Shown here: piece after piece, positions 44,745 to 56,880 of the stretch
Position numbering within the stretch: position 1 is the stretch's first letter
How the letters are laid out: each line of letters starts with the position of its first letter
Source: Aporrectodea caliginosa
Taxonomy: Eukaryota > Annelida > Clitellata > Crassiclitellata > Lumbricidae
Direction: 5' to 3'
Assembly: GCA_020284085.1 (NCBI GenBank)
Contig: JACEVL010000484.1
Span: forward strand, 1,359,501 to 1,423,500
Length of the DNA stretch: 64,000 nucleotides
The notes under the pieces: generated by a model
Databases searched by the model: none
Told to the model about the DNA's origin: nothing
What the model saw: the letters and a program-made list of their open reading frames with translations, nothing else
Program-made: the position numbers and the translations under genes

Positions 44745-45000
44745 TAACATAACATAACAAGGTTTATAGTGGCTCAGAAGACTTTCATCTGTGTCAGAGC
44801 CACTCTCTCGAGCCTCATCCACTGCATCTTTACTCTGTATCCAATTTTATTGAGTCTCTTCTTGAACTCCATCACCGAGTCCGCAGTAACAATTTCCTCG
44901 TCCAACTTATTCCAATAAAGAAAAACCTACGAGTAAGATATTGTCTATGGGGGATTGAAACACCAAATTTATTCCCAGCTAGGTGCTTGACCTGTGCAGT
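44745..45000 (-). pseudogene. LINE ORF2 C-terminus with (ATAAC) tail
   Basis: Plus reads AATAACATAACATAACAAGG, then GTGGCTCAGAAGACTTTCAT, matching the 3' end at 34815-34900. The rest matches the ORF2 end in minus orientation with many changes. Confidence 0.7.
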
Positions 45001-45439
45001 TAACATAAATTGTAAATTATATACGTTCCGCACAGAATTCCGATTTCCCTTAATTTATTTGGAAACTGTTAGGCCTAAGTGCGTTTGTGCTTCTTCTGCC
45101 GTGAGCGTTTGGCACTTTTATCTGCGTGCCTTACTGATTCCACACCGATCCGCCGCGAACAGCCAAGTGTTGCAGATCAAACCAAATCCATAATAATTAT
45201 TTTATTAAGCTTTTGGACCTGTTAAAATTACGCTAAATTTAGCAACGCTAAACATTTGATGCCTTATAGCTTTGTAATGTTTTCAGCTTCGATTAAGGAC
45301 TTCGATCACCTTATGAACCTTAGCTTAAGACCGGGCCTCCGACAAGGTGACTTCGTAGCTCGCTTTGATAGCCTATGCACCACTAAAATAATGTAGGCTA
45401 CGTATGAGCAAACTATGTCCTTCATTCCATTTCATTTAT

Positions 45440-45626
45440 TCTGTTTCTGTTGCACCTACGGAACGATTTTGTACAAATTGTTAAGTTTTAACTTTTAAGG
45501 TTAAAAAATTGATGAAATGGGTAGCCTAATTGATGGAAATGTCGTCATGAAATCTGTTTTAAGACGATCCTATTAGCAGGACTTGTTGCCCCTTTTGGTC
45601 TCACCTCGCGATGCCTACTAATAGTC
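45440..45626. repeat. Unclassified ~185-bp dispersed repeat, copy 1
   Basis: CTGTTTCTGTTGCACCTACG to GCGATGCCTACTAATAGTC, closely matching 58278-58453. No tRNA head or terminal inverted repeat seen. Confidence 0.75.
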
Positions 45627-46129
45627 TCTTTTCAAAGTAATCATTAACTCACTGTAGCATCTATTGCTATTGGTGTTCAATAAAACTTAAAATAAAAAAT
45701 ATAGCAGACAATGTTATTTCATTACAATAGATGACACCTGCCAGCCGCTTTGTTCGCATCCTCTGTATAAATATGTAATCTGTGGTCTGTCGTTCATATA
45801 CAATTGGGATTACAAAGTAATCATTTAATTGCGTGTGGTGAGATTTTTCGAAACAATTTCAAACAAATCGAAATAAATCCTGCCCTGTTTAACATTTATA
45901 GAGTATTTTTACTTATAGAGTATTTTGGGCGATTTTTCAGATGACTTCTTGTAATGGATTTAGCCTGGTATAATTTCGGTCTATCTAAAAACCGTAGGGT
46001 TCAGTATTGTATGGATTATGGCATACACATTATTCAGTATAGTGGCATCGGTTTTGATTGGATGGGCTATTCGAAATTCACACATTATTTGGTAAACATT
46101 TAGAATCTAGGTGCGTGGATTTTCTCGCG

Positions 46130-46555
46130 TCGTGAGTGTCGGTTAGGGTCAGGTTAGGCGTCAGAAGGGTAGGTTAGGGGGTGCGGCCCGAATCCCCGAA
46201 ACGAATTTCCGCCGGATCCCCGAAATTGATTTTCTAAGTCCAATCCGAATAAATATGGGCCTAATTAACAAATAAACATGTGAATAGGCAGTATATCGCT
46301 AGGTTTATGTCATGTTTACAATTTAACTCTGAATAACTTTCTGGAGTTCGACCGCTTTCTATAAAACTGTTTTCGGGAAATCGGGATTTTGTGTATTTTC
46401 AGCGTTTTAGGGGATTCCGGTTTCGGGGATTCAGGTTGACCCCGGTTAGGGTAAGGTTAGGCGTCATGACTCATGAGGGTCAGGGTTAGGGTTAGTGTCA
46501 TCATTAGAAGACATGGTACCTTCCGCACAACATGTGAAAAGATACCGTAAAACTC
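46130..46555. repeat. Dispersed repeat with TTAGGG-like motifs, interrupted
   Basis: GTCGTGAGTGTCGGTTAGGG on the left and GGTCAGGGTTAGGGTTAGTG on the right flank the MITE-like insert. The same arrangement, with GTCATCATTAGAA and GGTACC-like ends, is found at 44105-44260. Confidence 0.6.
46178..46443. mobile_element. MITE-like insert in a TTAGGG-rich repeat
   Basis: Inverted ends GAATCCCCGAAACG and GTTTCGGGGATTC lie between GGGG and CCCC. The flanks GGTTAG occur on both sides. It splits the repeat described at 46130-46555. Confidence 0.55.
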
Positions 46556-46884
46556 CAGTAAACTTAAGCACCCCGATGCTAAATGTTTGCCCATTATTGG
46601 CCAGAGCGTCACTTTGTAAATTAACTCATCGATTTCATGCACATATTTTAGATTTTTTGAAATAAGCATACCCACATATACGTATATCTATAAATATTAT
46701 ATGTGTGTATTATTGTAAGATCTGTGTGTCTGTTGACAGGTAATCCAGTATGGATTTTGCAAAACTTGTTCAGAAGAAATTGCTGGACACCGACAAATGT
46801 CTTTGTATATCCTTTTTTGGGCAATTTCATGTATACGTGCACAGTGCACACATACAGATAGATACACACACACATATCTATATA

Positions 46885-46990
46885 CATACATGTATGTATG
46901 TATTTGAACACTTATATAGCGCATTTTAAGAACTTTACAAGGGAGCTGTAACGCGGCTACCTAACAGATCTGAAAGGGTGCGTCTTAAGA
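46885..46990 (-). repeat. Type A/B LINE or SINE 3' end
   Basis: Plus begins with a TGTA tract, then TTTGAACACTTATATAGCGC, the reverse of GCGCTATAA-CAAGTG ends elsewhere in the window. Confidence 0.5.
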
Positions 46991-47579
46991 TGAGCTGAAA
47001 ATATTTTCTGAGCTATTTGTGGTGGTAAAGTTGTAATTTCAAGTGGTAGACTTCCATAAAAATGGTCCAATACATGAGAAGGATCAACGTGAGCAAATTG
47101 CTGTACAGGATTGTGGGACCTGCAGGTCCTCATGTGCTACAGAGCGCAGTGCTCGTCAGTACTCTGGGGCCATACTGACCATCAATGCTCAGCAGAAGAG
47201 GAGTATCTTGAATGTAATTCGATCCTCTACTGGAAGCCAGTGTAGTGTCTCTCGCATGTAATTTGAAGCATGCAGGAATTTTGGTAAATTGGCATCAACA
47301 AGGACAGACTGAAAGTGACAAATTCTGACGTTGTGAGGTGTTTCTTATAAGTTTTAGGTACAGACATTACAGCAGTGTTCAAGAAATGCTATGTATTCAA
47401 CATTGAACAATAACACATAGGCTGAAATGGTCTTCACTGACATGATAGCACAAAACTGTTAAATAGCTATGCTGTACTGAGAGCCCTTGGTTTGTACATA
47501 CTGGAAATAAGGATGATACTCAAATGAGAACTTTGAGCATCTTTGACTGATTGTAGGTTTGTTCCTTTTTGTTCCTGAC

Positions 47580-47812
47580 TATTCCTTTTTTCCATACAGG
47601 TACAATGCAGCTGCACACTTCCTCGGTTATTGGTCCTGTGACATGGAATGGGTTCTATGGGAGGTGCCCTGTCTTCCTCGGATCCTTCCCTCACCATTCC
47701 AATGGCTTCTTAAAACTGCTTTCTTCCTTTCGGCCTGGGTTGGGAGCGCTTCTGAGTAGGGACCTTGAAGAGGTGCTATATAAATTTTGATTGATTGATT
47801 GATTGCTTTGTG
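47580..47812 (+). repeat. LINE 3' region, type A tail with ATTG tract
   Basis: GTTGGGAGCGCTTCTGAGTA, then TTGAAGAGGTGCTATATAAA followed by ATTGATTGATTG. The upstream frame includes SSVIGPVTWNGFYG, a decayed GPxxWN motif. Confidence 0.7.
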
Positions 47813-48224
47813 TGATTACATTACATTCCTTGACTATTGTACGCGATCCTTGGTAGTGTCGTTGACAGTGTTCAACAAAGAACGAATTGTGCAGTTAGCG
47901 TCATAGAACATTCAGAAGAACACGGGTGAGAACCGAGAAATGCTGTTTTTTCGGGTGGGGAATTTTAAAGGATCATTATGAGCTATTCTGAATGAGGTAG
48001 CAACCAAGTGGGATGTTTGTTTGTAGGGGTGTGGTTAGATTAAAAAAAATCAAATTGAAGTGCTTTGGAACTTTAAACACTGTTCTCAAATGTTCACTAA
48101 CAGTACTGTGCTCAGTTTATTTCTAAAGCAGTTAATCAACTAATGTTGAAACAGGGGTTGAATCAAATAAAGCTGAAACAGAGGTCAAAGCTGATGACCT
48201 AGTTGACCATGTTGTGGATTGTAA

Positions 48225-48690
48225 TTGTAATCTGACATTTATAAAGCGCGACTTCAAGGAAACTCATCAGTGGCACTCCTGACCTGAACCAGTGAAATAA
48301 CTGTCGAATAATACAGACTTCAGGCACTTGCAAAACTTTAGAAGGGACAAACTGAGGAGCTCGAGCCACAGATCTCGGATGAATGTGTTGGTCAACGCAT
48401 TCACTGACTGCCCATCCTCTAAAGAACAGATGACAATAATGGAACACACTAAGCAGAAACTTATAGGAGAAATGGTTGAGGTCAGGTGTCAACCACGGAG
48501 CAGAGGAATTGAACACCGGTTGAGGAAAATAACGTTCTGAAGGCCCGCCTGGATGTATTAGAGAAAGAGCAGTGTCTGGACAGTCTTGTAATGCACGAGA
48601 ATTCCAGAGTTGCCTTTCAGAGAAATTGTCCGGTAACAACCAAAACCTGGAAGCCACCAGTTCGAACTCTGGCCCTGAGATTACTCCTTA
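48225..48690 (-). repeat. LINE ORF2 tail and 3' end, type A
   Basis: The plus start TTTATAAAGCGCGACTTCAA and ATCAGTGGCACTCCTGACC are the reverse 3' end. The minus strand has a long frame with LWNSRALQDCPDTALSL that looks like decayed ORF2 tail sequence, not a host gene. Confidence 0.55.
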
Positions 48691-48729
48691 TCACTCATCC
48701 TGTCATTCTCATGTGGAAATTCGATGTGC

Positions 48730-48875
48730 AGGAACAGGAACAGACTCCTACAGGTATAGATCAAGGTCACTACACAGTAATTTACTGCCTGAATGGAGAC
48801 TTGAACCCGTACTCTGCGTATTACAAGCCAAGTGCTGTAACCAATCGCCTACCGTGCCCCCACGAAATGAAAACA
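48730..48875 (-). repeat. tRNA-like SINE head
   Basis: On minus: GGGGGCACGGTAGGCGATTG and box B GGGTTCAAGTCTCC. Confidence 0.55.
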
Positions 48876-50624
48876 CTACTGGGCACTACTACAGTGTATA
48901 TAAATGAGCAGGTGACAAATAAGAATGCACACAGAGCTTGACCTGTTGCCTGCACCTGGATATGAGAGGGTGTGTGTGCATGCCATTTGACTGAACTCTA
49001 GATGAAAAGCCACAGAGGATTACAGCAATCAAGGACTTGGAACAGGCCTGAACTTATTCTCTAAACACTAACAAGTGCATTTTATATGCCTGTAACATAT
49101 ACTGTGTTATTGACTTAGTGTAAAACTTGTTCTTAAGGTTCGTTCATATCCTGCTCTAGATTGCTTAGTTTCTTTGCATAAAAATATTACAGTCTCACCA
49201 CCCATCCTCTTTACAACAGATTGATTTTTCTCTCACACAAGTATGTGTTTTATGTGCCAGTTGTGCTGGAACTAACCAATAACATGTCGTCTGCGCATTG
49301 TTCAATAATAATGACACGTTCAAAATGCATTGTTTCAGACCCTCACACATCATTGCTAAAAACAGGCTGTAAGCTGCCACCAGTGTATTATGTCAATTTT
49401 ACCATTATCTGACACTGATAATTTTGATCTTCTTGAGGCAAATAGATAAGAAACATTTATCAAATTACCGAATTTCCTATTGAAACTCGAAGGAGAATCA
49501 TACGAGTTTCAATAGGTAATTCAGTAAATTGATATTTTGTTTCATAGCTATATATTTAAATATTGCACAGACTGCCACTCCTTTTTTGAGATTGCTAGAC
49601 GCAAGGGCACCAGCTTATTCACAAGCACTGTGTCCTGTCAGAGAGGTTGTCCAGAGGTATGGTGAAGTGAAGGTCCAAGTCCCATAGGCTTAATACTTTG
49701 CCAGGGCTTGGTTTGTGCTCATATATTCATTGTATTTTGCTGTGTTAAGAGGCATCTTATTACTAATGTTCTAATAGACTTTAGCCCTAATTAAGCAGGT
49801 CTTTGTTCTTTCTGGTTGTGCCCTTGGTATCTCTTTTCAGTTGTATGGCACAAATAGCATGCATAATTTTTTGATCAGTGAAAGAGATGATGACGATGAC
49901 AATAATAATGATGATGATGAATATTCCATTAGACGAATCAACAGATTGAACTTTGGTTTGACGACTGTTCCTTCTTTGTCGCTGGACCAACAGAAGTCAC
50001 TAATGACTGAAACTATATTTCCAGAGTCCTCTTCAAAAAATCTATCCTAACTAACCTCTAACATGGCCTACATTTTCTTTTAATCAGCCATAACGAATTG
50101 ATCTGATTAAGTTACCGAAATAACTATATTAACTTGATGGTAAGCAGAAATGCATCTGACATGTGATTGGAAATAAACGAATACTTTGTTCAATGACTAT
50201 GTCCATTCCTCATCTGAACATTATGGTCAACTAACTACGTAATGAGTAAAACAAACACCTATTATTTTCTATTAACTCTGAGACATTGTAACTGATTGCG
50301 GTGTGCCAATTAGAGTTGTCTTTCTCAATAAACGAATATAATTATATAATATTGATTGATTGATTGGTTGATGATAATAACAATTACAATTTGAGAGATT
50401 GTCGAGATATATGGTTGCATATATACATCCATGCTATGCAGAAGTGTTGTTTGTTTAAAACAGTATAATTTTTTTACGTGGTAATGCTTGTTGTGACATA
50501 CTGATATGTTTTCTTTTAGCATCAATATATTTCACTAGTGCTGCATAATATCATGTTGGTACTGCAAAAAATGGTACTACAAACGCTTGTTATATATTTG
50601 GCTTTTGTGTTATATCTTTTCCAG

Positions 50625-50725
50625 GGTATTTATATATTCGTTGAAAGACGCTTTAACTGAGAGTCCACGAGATCTCCAACTCACATCAGCGCTTCCAATA
50701 GATTCTACCTTCAAGTTTAGCATCG
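50625..50725 (+). CDS. 5-phosphatase exon a (PH-like region)
   Basis: 101 nt (1+99+1) lie between CTTTTCCAG and GTAAGT. The peptide [20 protein letters not shown] followed by [13 protein letters not shown] resembles the strand-turn-strand of INPP5B's PH domain (LFLY...PVSRDFTLEEV-like). The start phase requires an upstream exon. Confidence 0.75.
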
Positions 50726-53700
50726 GTAAGTGCACGTTGCTTAATGGTTGGTAGGAATGAGTCACACTGTAGTCCTCGCTTCTAAGTGGATTGTTTATTT
50801 ATAGCAGACACCAATGTATGTAGTTTGTGATGGAGATTAATTGTCTGGTAACAGCCTAGAATTATCAGTGTGACCTTTATATGGGCATGTTAATTTTGTG
50901 ATGGAAATTGATTGTCTTGTGACAGCCCATAATTATCAGTGTGACTTATGAATGAGCTTTGTTACAGTGACTCTCCTGTGCTACCAGACAGTTTGTCTAG
51001 AATCATTCTATCTGGACTAAATTGAAAGATAGTGTTGATTAAAGCGTTACTCTCATGGGCCAGAAACAAATTCTTTGGGATTTTATGGTGATCATTAATA
51101 AAAATATTTAAATTGTAAACAACAGCAAGTTACTTAAATTTAGTGCAGCTGATATTAGCTTCTCGTTGAAAGATGGATTTTCAGTTGCTGGACCTAAATT
51201 TTTGAATTCTCTTCCCGCATCTATTCTTTCTGTTCAGTTACCTTTTCCAGCTGGCTTGTCTGCCATGACAAGCCACTGAAGACATGTAATTTGTTCTCTT
51301 AAGGCACTATATGCATTCACCAATACAATGCAATGCAATTATTGCCTTGTTAATTAGATACCATTGTCACATAAGGTTATTGTTACTGCTGTTAATTAGC
51401 AACTTCTATACTGCCGGCATCCAATGCACCTATACTTACTTACTTACTTACTTACTTACCTACCTGCCTATCTACCTACTTACTTATGGCCTGTCACCTT
51501 GTCTCTGCAGATTGATCTGAGTATTGACTTCATCACAGTTTGATTTGGTGCACAGTTGGTTGCAGCTTTGTGCATTGGATGCCGGCAGTATAGAAGTTGC
51601 TAATTAACAGCAGTAACAATAACCTTATGTGACAATGGTATCTAATTAACAAGGTATTAATTGCATTGCATTGTATTGGTGAATGCATATAGTGCCTTAA
51701 GAGAACAAATTACACGTCCTCATTGGCTTAGATAATGATGCGTCAAAGGCTAGTTGCAAACAGGTGCATTTTGTTCAACCAAGTTAATTACCAGTAATTA
51801 TTATTTGTATCATCAGTAGTAATTGTCAGGAAATGGAATTGGTTATTTGGTGGTTTTATACGTAATTATTCTATTTTGCAGTGTCTTCTTCAGCTGGAAC
51901 AAAAGGTGAGTCATCTGACAGTAAAACTTCTCCAAACGTTAACCTAACGTTTTCTGACTTTAGAGAATCTCTGCTCTAACCAAAAGTCGTTTGACATAAA
52001 GAAATCTATCTGTGAACTCTTACCCAGTCATTTGACAAGAAACCTCTGGACTTTGATGCCATCATTTGACAAAAATCTGTCAACTCTAACCAGCAGTCAT
52101 ATGACCATGACATATTCTAATGCAGGCGTGGGCAACTTCTTTTAACAGATGGCCACCCTACAATTTTTATAGCAGCTCAGAGGCCATGTGCAGTGCCGGC
52201 TCGGGGGCCATGTGCAGTGCCGGCTCAGGGGCCATATGCCAATTGCGGCCTAATTTTTGCAGATTCATTTGCCCCAGAAAGTGAGACAATATTAGTTTAT
52301 TCAAACTGAATATTGCGGAATTACCGATAAAGTTACTTAAGATAATTTTATGATGAATACCTAATGCCTACAGTCCTACAATACAATGAAAAACAAAATA
52401 TGTTTTAAATTTATTCAGTTCTAAAAATACATAAAACGGATACAAGGTTCCCAAGTTCCAGGTACAATGCTAATATAAAAGACGTGCCAAGGGCCGGTTC
52501 AAAGCTCTCCAGGGGTCGGACCCGGCCCGCAGGCCGTATGTTGCCCACCAGGTCCACCCCATTCTAATGCAAAGTGTCCTTACCAGTGTGTATGAATGGA
52601 AACTGAATATCTGTACCATACAGTAGACTTGGCCTATAGGTTTTATGGTCCTTATGAATATGGCAAGGGTCTGTTCACAATTATGTGATTATCTGTATAA
52701 ATTTGGTAACTGTGATCTGACATTTATACAGACCACTCAAAGAACAATACAAACAGAGGCATTCTCTGTTGTGGCCTGTATGATGTTAAATGTGCTTAAG
52801 ATCTAGACTATTGCATCAGGTAGCAAAACAGTGCACAGTAAACGAGAAGAGTCACTAGTGGTGGGCCACACACACATGTGGAACCTACCAGCTCTTTGAG
52901 CTTTACTTGCCAAACAGGTACATGTATGATGATATTTAGGCTGGCTTTTCCAGTCTTTCCTTTTTTCACATTTTATAATCAGTTTATAGTCAACCTAACT
53001 AAGCCTAATCATCTGCAGCAAAGTGTTCAAACATTTTTTTACAGACTTTATATATATACTTTATTTCACACAAAGCAGAACAGAGAAACTAAGCAAACTT
53101 AGCAAAGACTAGAACAGAAAATACAAAAATACACAAACTCCTTCCCAAACAGACTGGGAGACAACTCAAACTATTGCTCCTCTCGAAGCATAAACGTAGT
53201 GGACCCGCGATCTTACATAATACATGCTGTCTTTTACAGACAAACCATAACCAGTAACTAAATTAATATGCTCATTAACTAACAGATGATTGGTTAGAAA
53301 CATTCATCCATTCTAACTCACCTAACTGAATTTGAACATATAGTGACCTTGTAATGTGGTCTGTTGTTTCAACATCCTCATTGTACCTAACCATGTATGC
53401 ATGTGACTATCTGGACAATTTTGTGTTGCCTATAGGAACCTCTTAAAGATGCCCACATATTTTGATCATGCGAGATATCATTGATAGTCTATGTATTGTT
53501 GTTGATGATGATGGAGAGTTCTCTGCCCAAACGCCGGTCCATTGGCTTTTATACCACCCAGGGGATGAGATGAGTGAGTTGGTTTCCCTTTGCCTTGCTC
53601 ACTAACAGTTATGGGTGAGCAACTGGTCCACGGTCACTGCGCAGTGGCATGATGTAGATTCGAACCTGCGACCCTCCGATTACTGGTCACAGAACATACC

Positions 53701-56700
53701 GTTTCACCGCTGTGTCCCATACTGTTGTTGTCTACATTTAATGTTTCCTTATAATGTAATATTAACATGCTGCAATAGTTATGTGGCGTTTGGTTTGCTC
53801 AGGAGTCATTCTGGTGAAGCTGGACAACATCCAACACTCGTTGCTTCTTGAGTTGCCACAAGGGGATAAACTCACAACCATACTAGCAGAATTCAAACGA
53901 ACGCTTCAAGGTTTCTATCAGTAATCCTCTCCTATTATAATATATGAAAGCATTATACAAGTACATGTATTATAATACATGAAAGCATTATAAAGTACAT
54001 GTTATGCATATTCATATGTCTTAAGAATCTGTGATTGAACCCTTTAACGACGAGCGTGTACTAAAATGTATGGGAAACCATAAGCGGCTCGTCGTTAAAG
54101 GGTTAAGGTGCTGGTGCATGAGCAGATAATGTCTCTTTAGCCATGTCAAATGGAACTGTTTGATTTCGGCAGAGGAAGATTGTTGTTCTAGGAAGACGGT
54201 CCAGTGCACAAGGGTGGGAGCATGCCCTGCAGGAGCCACTATGGGGTTCATCGTCAAATTGTGTGCCCCTGCTTCTCATTCAGAGTGGGTGATCTTGATT
54301 CCGATTCTAGCCTTGACCAAGGAGCCATTGTAGCATAATCCATATGTGAATTTTTTTGTGAACTGCACAGCTGAAGTATTTCAGGCATGTCTCATTGGAT
54401 TTGCTGATGCACTTATTCAAAGCAGGGCCTGTGAATAGATTTAGAAGCGTTGACAACAAAAGCAGTCCAGTTATGGATGGCTCTGCAATGGGAACGAGTT
54501 CTATTCCCACAAGGCTCTTGTGGGAATAGAAATCATTCCCATTGCAGAGCCATCCAACTCAATAGGTCTCTGTTCCTATCATCTCTGGATGTTGACCTGA
54601 TTACGGATTGTTTTGATGCGCCATCGGTTGATGCCTTGTGCATTAGACACCGGCGCAATAGACGTTGCTAATTACATTACATTACATTACATTACATCTC
54701 TCTCTATCTCTCGATATTCAGTTACTTTTCTGTGGTGCTTTGTTCCGTCTTTCACTCTTTCCTTCACTCTTTCCTTTCACTCCATGTCCTTCTCTCTCTC
54801 TCTCCATATCCCTTTATCCTTCTCTTCCATTTTCCTTTGTTTCTTTTTGTCTCTCTGTATCCTGCTCTTCCCTGTCTCTTATTACTTTTCCTTCTCTTTC
54901 TATCCTTCTGTTTCTCTCATCCTTTTGTGTTTCTTCATCAGTTGACTACAAATGGATTGAATGGTTTAACCATACATTGATCTCGTGATACTTCTGAGAA
55001 GCTCCACAGTGTTCGAGTAATTGCATTTCATTAATTTTATTCAAATATATTGTTGTGAGGCACTGCATACATGTACGCACATACTCTCTGGATTACATTA
55101 ACTTTCCATTGGGTCATAAGAGGCCATTGTCAATGCATGTTTCAACACCTTATATCTGGTGTGATTGTAATTTCTGGAAATTAGTGCACACACAGAATGC
55201 AGGATTTGGTCTTCCGTCAACCTTCACCTGGGTCGAGAAGTACCTCAAGCGAGGCAGTGGCGTTCCGATGCTTGATGTTGCACAGCCTTCGGAAGATGGT
55301 AAGTCTGCATCTTCTGACTTTATCTGGGACTTTGATGGAATGTTTGCACGGAGTCGGTCTCTTCTTATTAACTGACTTAACTTTTGAATTGAGTAATTCT
55401 GTCTGGATTTCGTGTCTCTTTTTGATGAAGTTGCAGTGATTGAATTAATCTTTCTTGATTAGGTTTAAGTTAATGATCTAGATTAAGTGAACCTCTGGGT
55501 AAATTTAGTGATAACCAGACATTAGTGTTACCCCCAGTCACTAGGACAAGCTGCTTCAGGGAAAGGATAGGTTCAATCCTGGGTCAAAGCCATGGAGGGT
55601 GACCAGGAAAAAGGGGAACACCTGCAGTGGATTGACTTTGGAATTGTGGGGTGGCGAGGAAGGAGAGCTGTTGATGGAGCTTGGGGGTAAGAGCTTTTGG
55701 AGGGTGCAGAAGAGCTGATCAGATGGATCTTGACAAGTGCATATATCTGAAGGATTTTTTAAAAGTGATAATGCTGTACAGGCAAGGGAGGCATACACTA
55801 CAGAGGCGCAAACTATTTTCATTTAAATTACTTACAACATAGGGAAGAGTCAAATGAAAATTTGGTCTTTGTTAGTTTGTTTGAAGGCACATACTCCATT
55901 GTGAGCACAATATCCAATTATCATTGTGTATGCAATACAGTACCTGTTTAATATAAATTAAACATTTGAACAACTGGAATTGAATGGTTAAGACGAAATT
56001 CAATTCACAGGAATTGTTCACACTAGTGCCCTGTGCATTTTGTGTTAAACGATTTGTACTGTATCTTACACGTGTATCTGAAGTATGTGGTTATATTGCT
56101 GTTCAGGTATAACTCGATGGTTTTATGATGAATACTTAAACTGAGTGTCTGGTTTCATCAAATGATCTCGAGTGATTTGCTGTAAATTACTCTGCTCTTT
56201 TTATTCGAGTGACTCAATCTTCTCTTTCCTTTGCCTATGCGTGAATGAGTGTCTCGTTTGTCTCTGTGGTTGTGTATGTGGGTAGGTGTGCGCGCGTGCG
56301 TGCACGCATGAGTAAGTTCTATGCTTGTCATTGTGCGTGTATGAGTAGGCGTTTTTATATCCCACAGTATATATGTCTGAGTGTTTACGAGTTTTTGTGC
56401 ATGGTCGTGATATGCGTCAGTCTCTTAATCCGCCTGCTTGTGTACATCTGTGGCTTTCATCCTCACTGTATGCGTGACTGCTATTTTTTCAGTTAATCTG
56501 TCTGTATGTCTGTTTGTGTGTCTGTCTGTCTATGTGTGTCTGTCTGTCTTTCTGTCTGTAACATACTGTCTGTTTTTCTGTCTGTAAAAGTCTGTCTCTC
56601 TGTTACAGTCTGTCTGTCTTTCTGTTTGTTAGAGACTCTCTGTCTTTCTGTCTGCAACAGTCTGTGTGTCTGCCTGTTTATCTGTGTGTCTGGTTATGTG

Positions 56701-56786
56701 TCTGTCTGTCTGTCTGTCTGTATGTATGTATGTATATGGCCATTTATATAGCGCCTTACAAGAAACTCACGAAGGCGCTAAACACA

Positions 56787-56880
<94 letters not shown>

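Larger units (their letters stand above)
47000..50620. other. Probable 5' intron or upstream region of the phosphatase gene
   Basis: Apart from the LINE and SINE pieces listed, no exon of the PH-like region could be identified. TTTATTAATAAA-type retroelement debris is present near 50330. Confidence 0.4.

Noticed and set aside
48199..48657. 152-codon minus frame
   Set aside because: It starts in a LINE 3' end and reads like decayed ORF2 tail; no host-gene support.
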